Below are positions 4,909-6,152 of a stretch of 6,152 nucleotides of DNA, one piece after another. Position 1 is the first letter of the stretch; each line of letters starts with the position of its first letter. The position numbers and the translations under genes were made by a program. Below the pieces are notes generated by a model. That model was not told the DNA's origin. It was given only the letters and a program-made list of their open reading frames with translations, and ran no database searches. This DNA is from Betaproteobacteria bacterium. Its GTDB lineage: Bacteria > Pseudomonadota > Gammaproteobacteria > Burkholderiales > Thiobacillaceae. The stretch is from contig JAIFLB010000048.1 of the NCBI GenBank assembly GCA_020049245.1, positions 1 to 6,152 on the forward strand, in the 5' to 3' direction.

Positions 4909-6152
4909 TTATTTTTTCTTGCGCCCGATCGCGCGCCAGCCGATGTCGAGCCGCATTTGGCGTCCGGCGAAGTCGATCGCTTTTGAGGCTTGATAGGCGC
5001 GCGTCTGCGCCATTTTGACGGTGTCGCCGAGGGCGGTGACGCACAGCACGCGGCCTCCGGCGGTGACCACTTGATCGGCCTGCAATGCGGTGCCGGCATG
5101 GAATACATGCACGTTTTCATTGCCTGTGATGACGCTATCCGACAACCCGGTGATCGCATCGCCCTTGCGCGGATTGTCCGGATAGTTGGCGGCGGCCATC
5201 ACGACGCCGAGGGCAAAGCGTCGATCCCATTCGGCTTCAATCTGGTCCAGCCTGCCATCGACAGCCGCTTCCAGTAACGTCACCAGATCAGATTTCAGCC
5301 GCATCATGATCGGCTGGGTTTCCGGATCGCCCATGCGGCAGTTGAATTCGAGCACTTTGATCTGACCTTCCGGACTGATCATCAGGCCGGCGTAGAGAAA
5401 GCCGGTAAACGGCGTGCCTTCCGCCTTCATGCCGGCAACCACCGGACGAATCACCTCGCGCATGGCTTTGGCGTGAATCTCGGGGGTGACGACGGGGGCG
5501 GGTGAATAGGCGCCCATGCCGCCGGTATTGGGTCCGAGATCGCCATCCAGAAGACGTTTGTGATCCTGGCTGGTCGCCAGCGGCAACACATTTTCGCCAT
5601 CGACCATGACGATGAAACTGGCTTCCTCGCCGAACAGGCACTCCTCGATCACCACCCGCGCGCCGGCTTCGCCAAAGGAATTGTCAGCTAGCATCATGTC
5701 GACGGCGGCATGCGCTTCCTCCAGCGTCGTCGCCACCACCACGCCCTTGCCGGCGGCCAGACCATCGGCCTTGATGACGATCGGCGCGCCCTGCGCATCC
5801 AGGTAGGCATGCGCGGCGGCGGCATCGGTGAAGGTGGCAAAGGCTGCGGTGGGGATGTGATGCCGCGCCATGAACTGCTTGGCAAAATCCTTCGAGCTTT
5901 CCAGTTGCGCTGCCGCCTGGGTGGGGCCGAATATCTTCAGGCCGGCGGTGCGGAAGGCATCGACCACGCCGCCGGCGAGCGGTGCTTCCGGTCCGACCAC
6001 AGTGAGCTGAATGCCTTCCTGCTGCGCGAACGCAACCAGCTCCGGAATCGCGCTGATGGCAACATTCTCCAGTCCCTCTTCCGTCGCCGTGCCGCCGTTG
6101 CCGGGCGCGACAAAAACCTTCTGGATGCGCGGCGACTGCTTGAGTCGCCAGG
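4909..6152 (-). CDS. purD: Phosphoribosylamine--glycine ligase (GAR synthetase), 5' end outside window
   Basis: PurD couples 5-phosphoribosylamine, glycine and ATP to form glycinamide ribonucleotide, the second step of de novo purine synthesis, in the cytoplasm. The frame is open to the window edge, and 413 residues are visible; the missing N-terminal 15 or so residues would hold the Gly-rich GGGGREHA-like segment. Seen in order (window residues): VAPGNGGTA (14-22), TVVGPEAPLAGG (50-61), ATP-grasp segment VIKADGLAAGKGV (125-137), EEASFIVMVDGENVLPLATS (175-194), GDLGPNTGGMGAYSPAP (203-219), metal/nucleotide-binding EFNCRMGDPETQ (268-279), then the C-terminal domain ending in a GRKKK tail. Length and motifs are normal. 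An internal GTG at 6000 is not the start. The TAA is 38 bp before the tsaC start. The promoter is beyond the window. Confidence 0.97.
   Translation of the reverse strand, partial: WRLKQSPRIQKVFVAPGNGGTATEEGLENVAISAIPELVAFAQQEGIQLTVVGPEAPLAGGVVDAFRTAGLKIFGPTQAAAQLESSKDFAKQFMARHHIPTAAFATFTDAAAAHAYLDAQGAPIVIKADGLAAGKGVVVATTLEEAHAAVDMMLADNSFGEAGARVVIEECLFGEEASFIVMVDGENVLPLATSQDHKRLLDGDLGPNTGGMGAYSPAPVVTPEIHAKAMREVIRPVVAGMKAEGTPFTGFLYAGLMISPEGQIKVLEFNCRMGDPETQPIMMRLKSDLVTLLEAAVDGRLDQIEAEWDRRFALGVVMAAANYPDNPRKGDAITGLSDSVITGNENVHVFHAGTALQADQVVTAGGRVLCVTALGDTVKMAQTRAYQASKAIDFAGRQMRLDIGWRAIGRKKK

Overview
The window is a housekeeping stretch of a GC-rich proteobacterium. The pairing of uvrC-pgsA with a tRNA-Gly/tRNA-Cys cluster, and the style of the proteins, suggest a betaproteobacterium; this is recognition only and the genus cannot be fixed. 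A small, decayed integrated element interrupts the stretch.

Left flank (1-2138, + strand): the 3' part of uvrC (nucleotide excision repair), then pgsA (phosphatidylglycerolphosphate synthase) 11 bp later. A consensus sigma70 promoter overlaps the pgsA stop codon and drives a tRNA-Gly(GCC) gene and a tRNA-Cys(GCA) gene. The tRNA-Gly has a good 5' three quarters, but the 3' strand of its acceptor stem is degenerate and it has no CCA. The tRNA-Cys is complete.

Element (2098-4248): an exact 41-bp repeat of the tRNA-Cys 3' half (anticodon loop to CCA) occurs at 2098-2138 and again at 4208-4248, 2110 bp apart. This is the attL/attR signature of a tyrosine-integrase element that entered tRNA-Cys and rebuilt its 3' end. 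All inside genes are on the - strand. Reading from attR to attL they are: an integrase pseudogene with internal deletions, a frame change and several stops; an apparently intact HigB/HigA-type toxin-antitoxin pair overlapping by 4 nt; and a third ORF, overlapping the antitoxin stop by 1 nt, whose 3' end reads through attL and antisense to tRNA-Cys. The element looks unable to excise by its own integrase, while the toxin-antitoxin pair seems preserved.

Right flank (4249-6152): a strong bidirectional terminator, probably the original end of the tRNA transcript now displaced by 2.1 kb. It is followed by two convergent - strand genes: purD (purine biosynthesis, 5' end outside the window) and, 38 bp after it, a TsaC/YrdC-type threonylcarbamoyl-AMP synthase for t6A37 of tRNA. 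No CRISPR array, rRNA or insertion sequence with terminal inverted repeats was seen.
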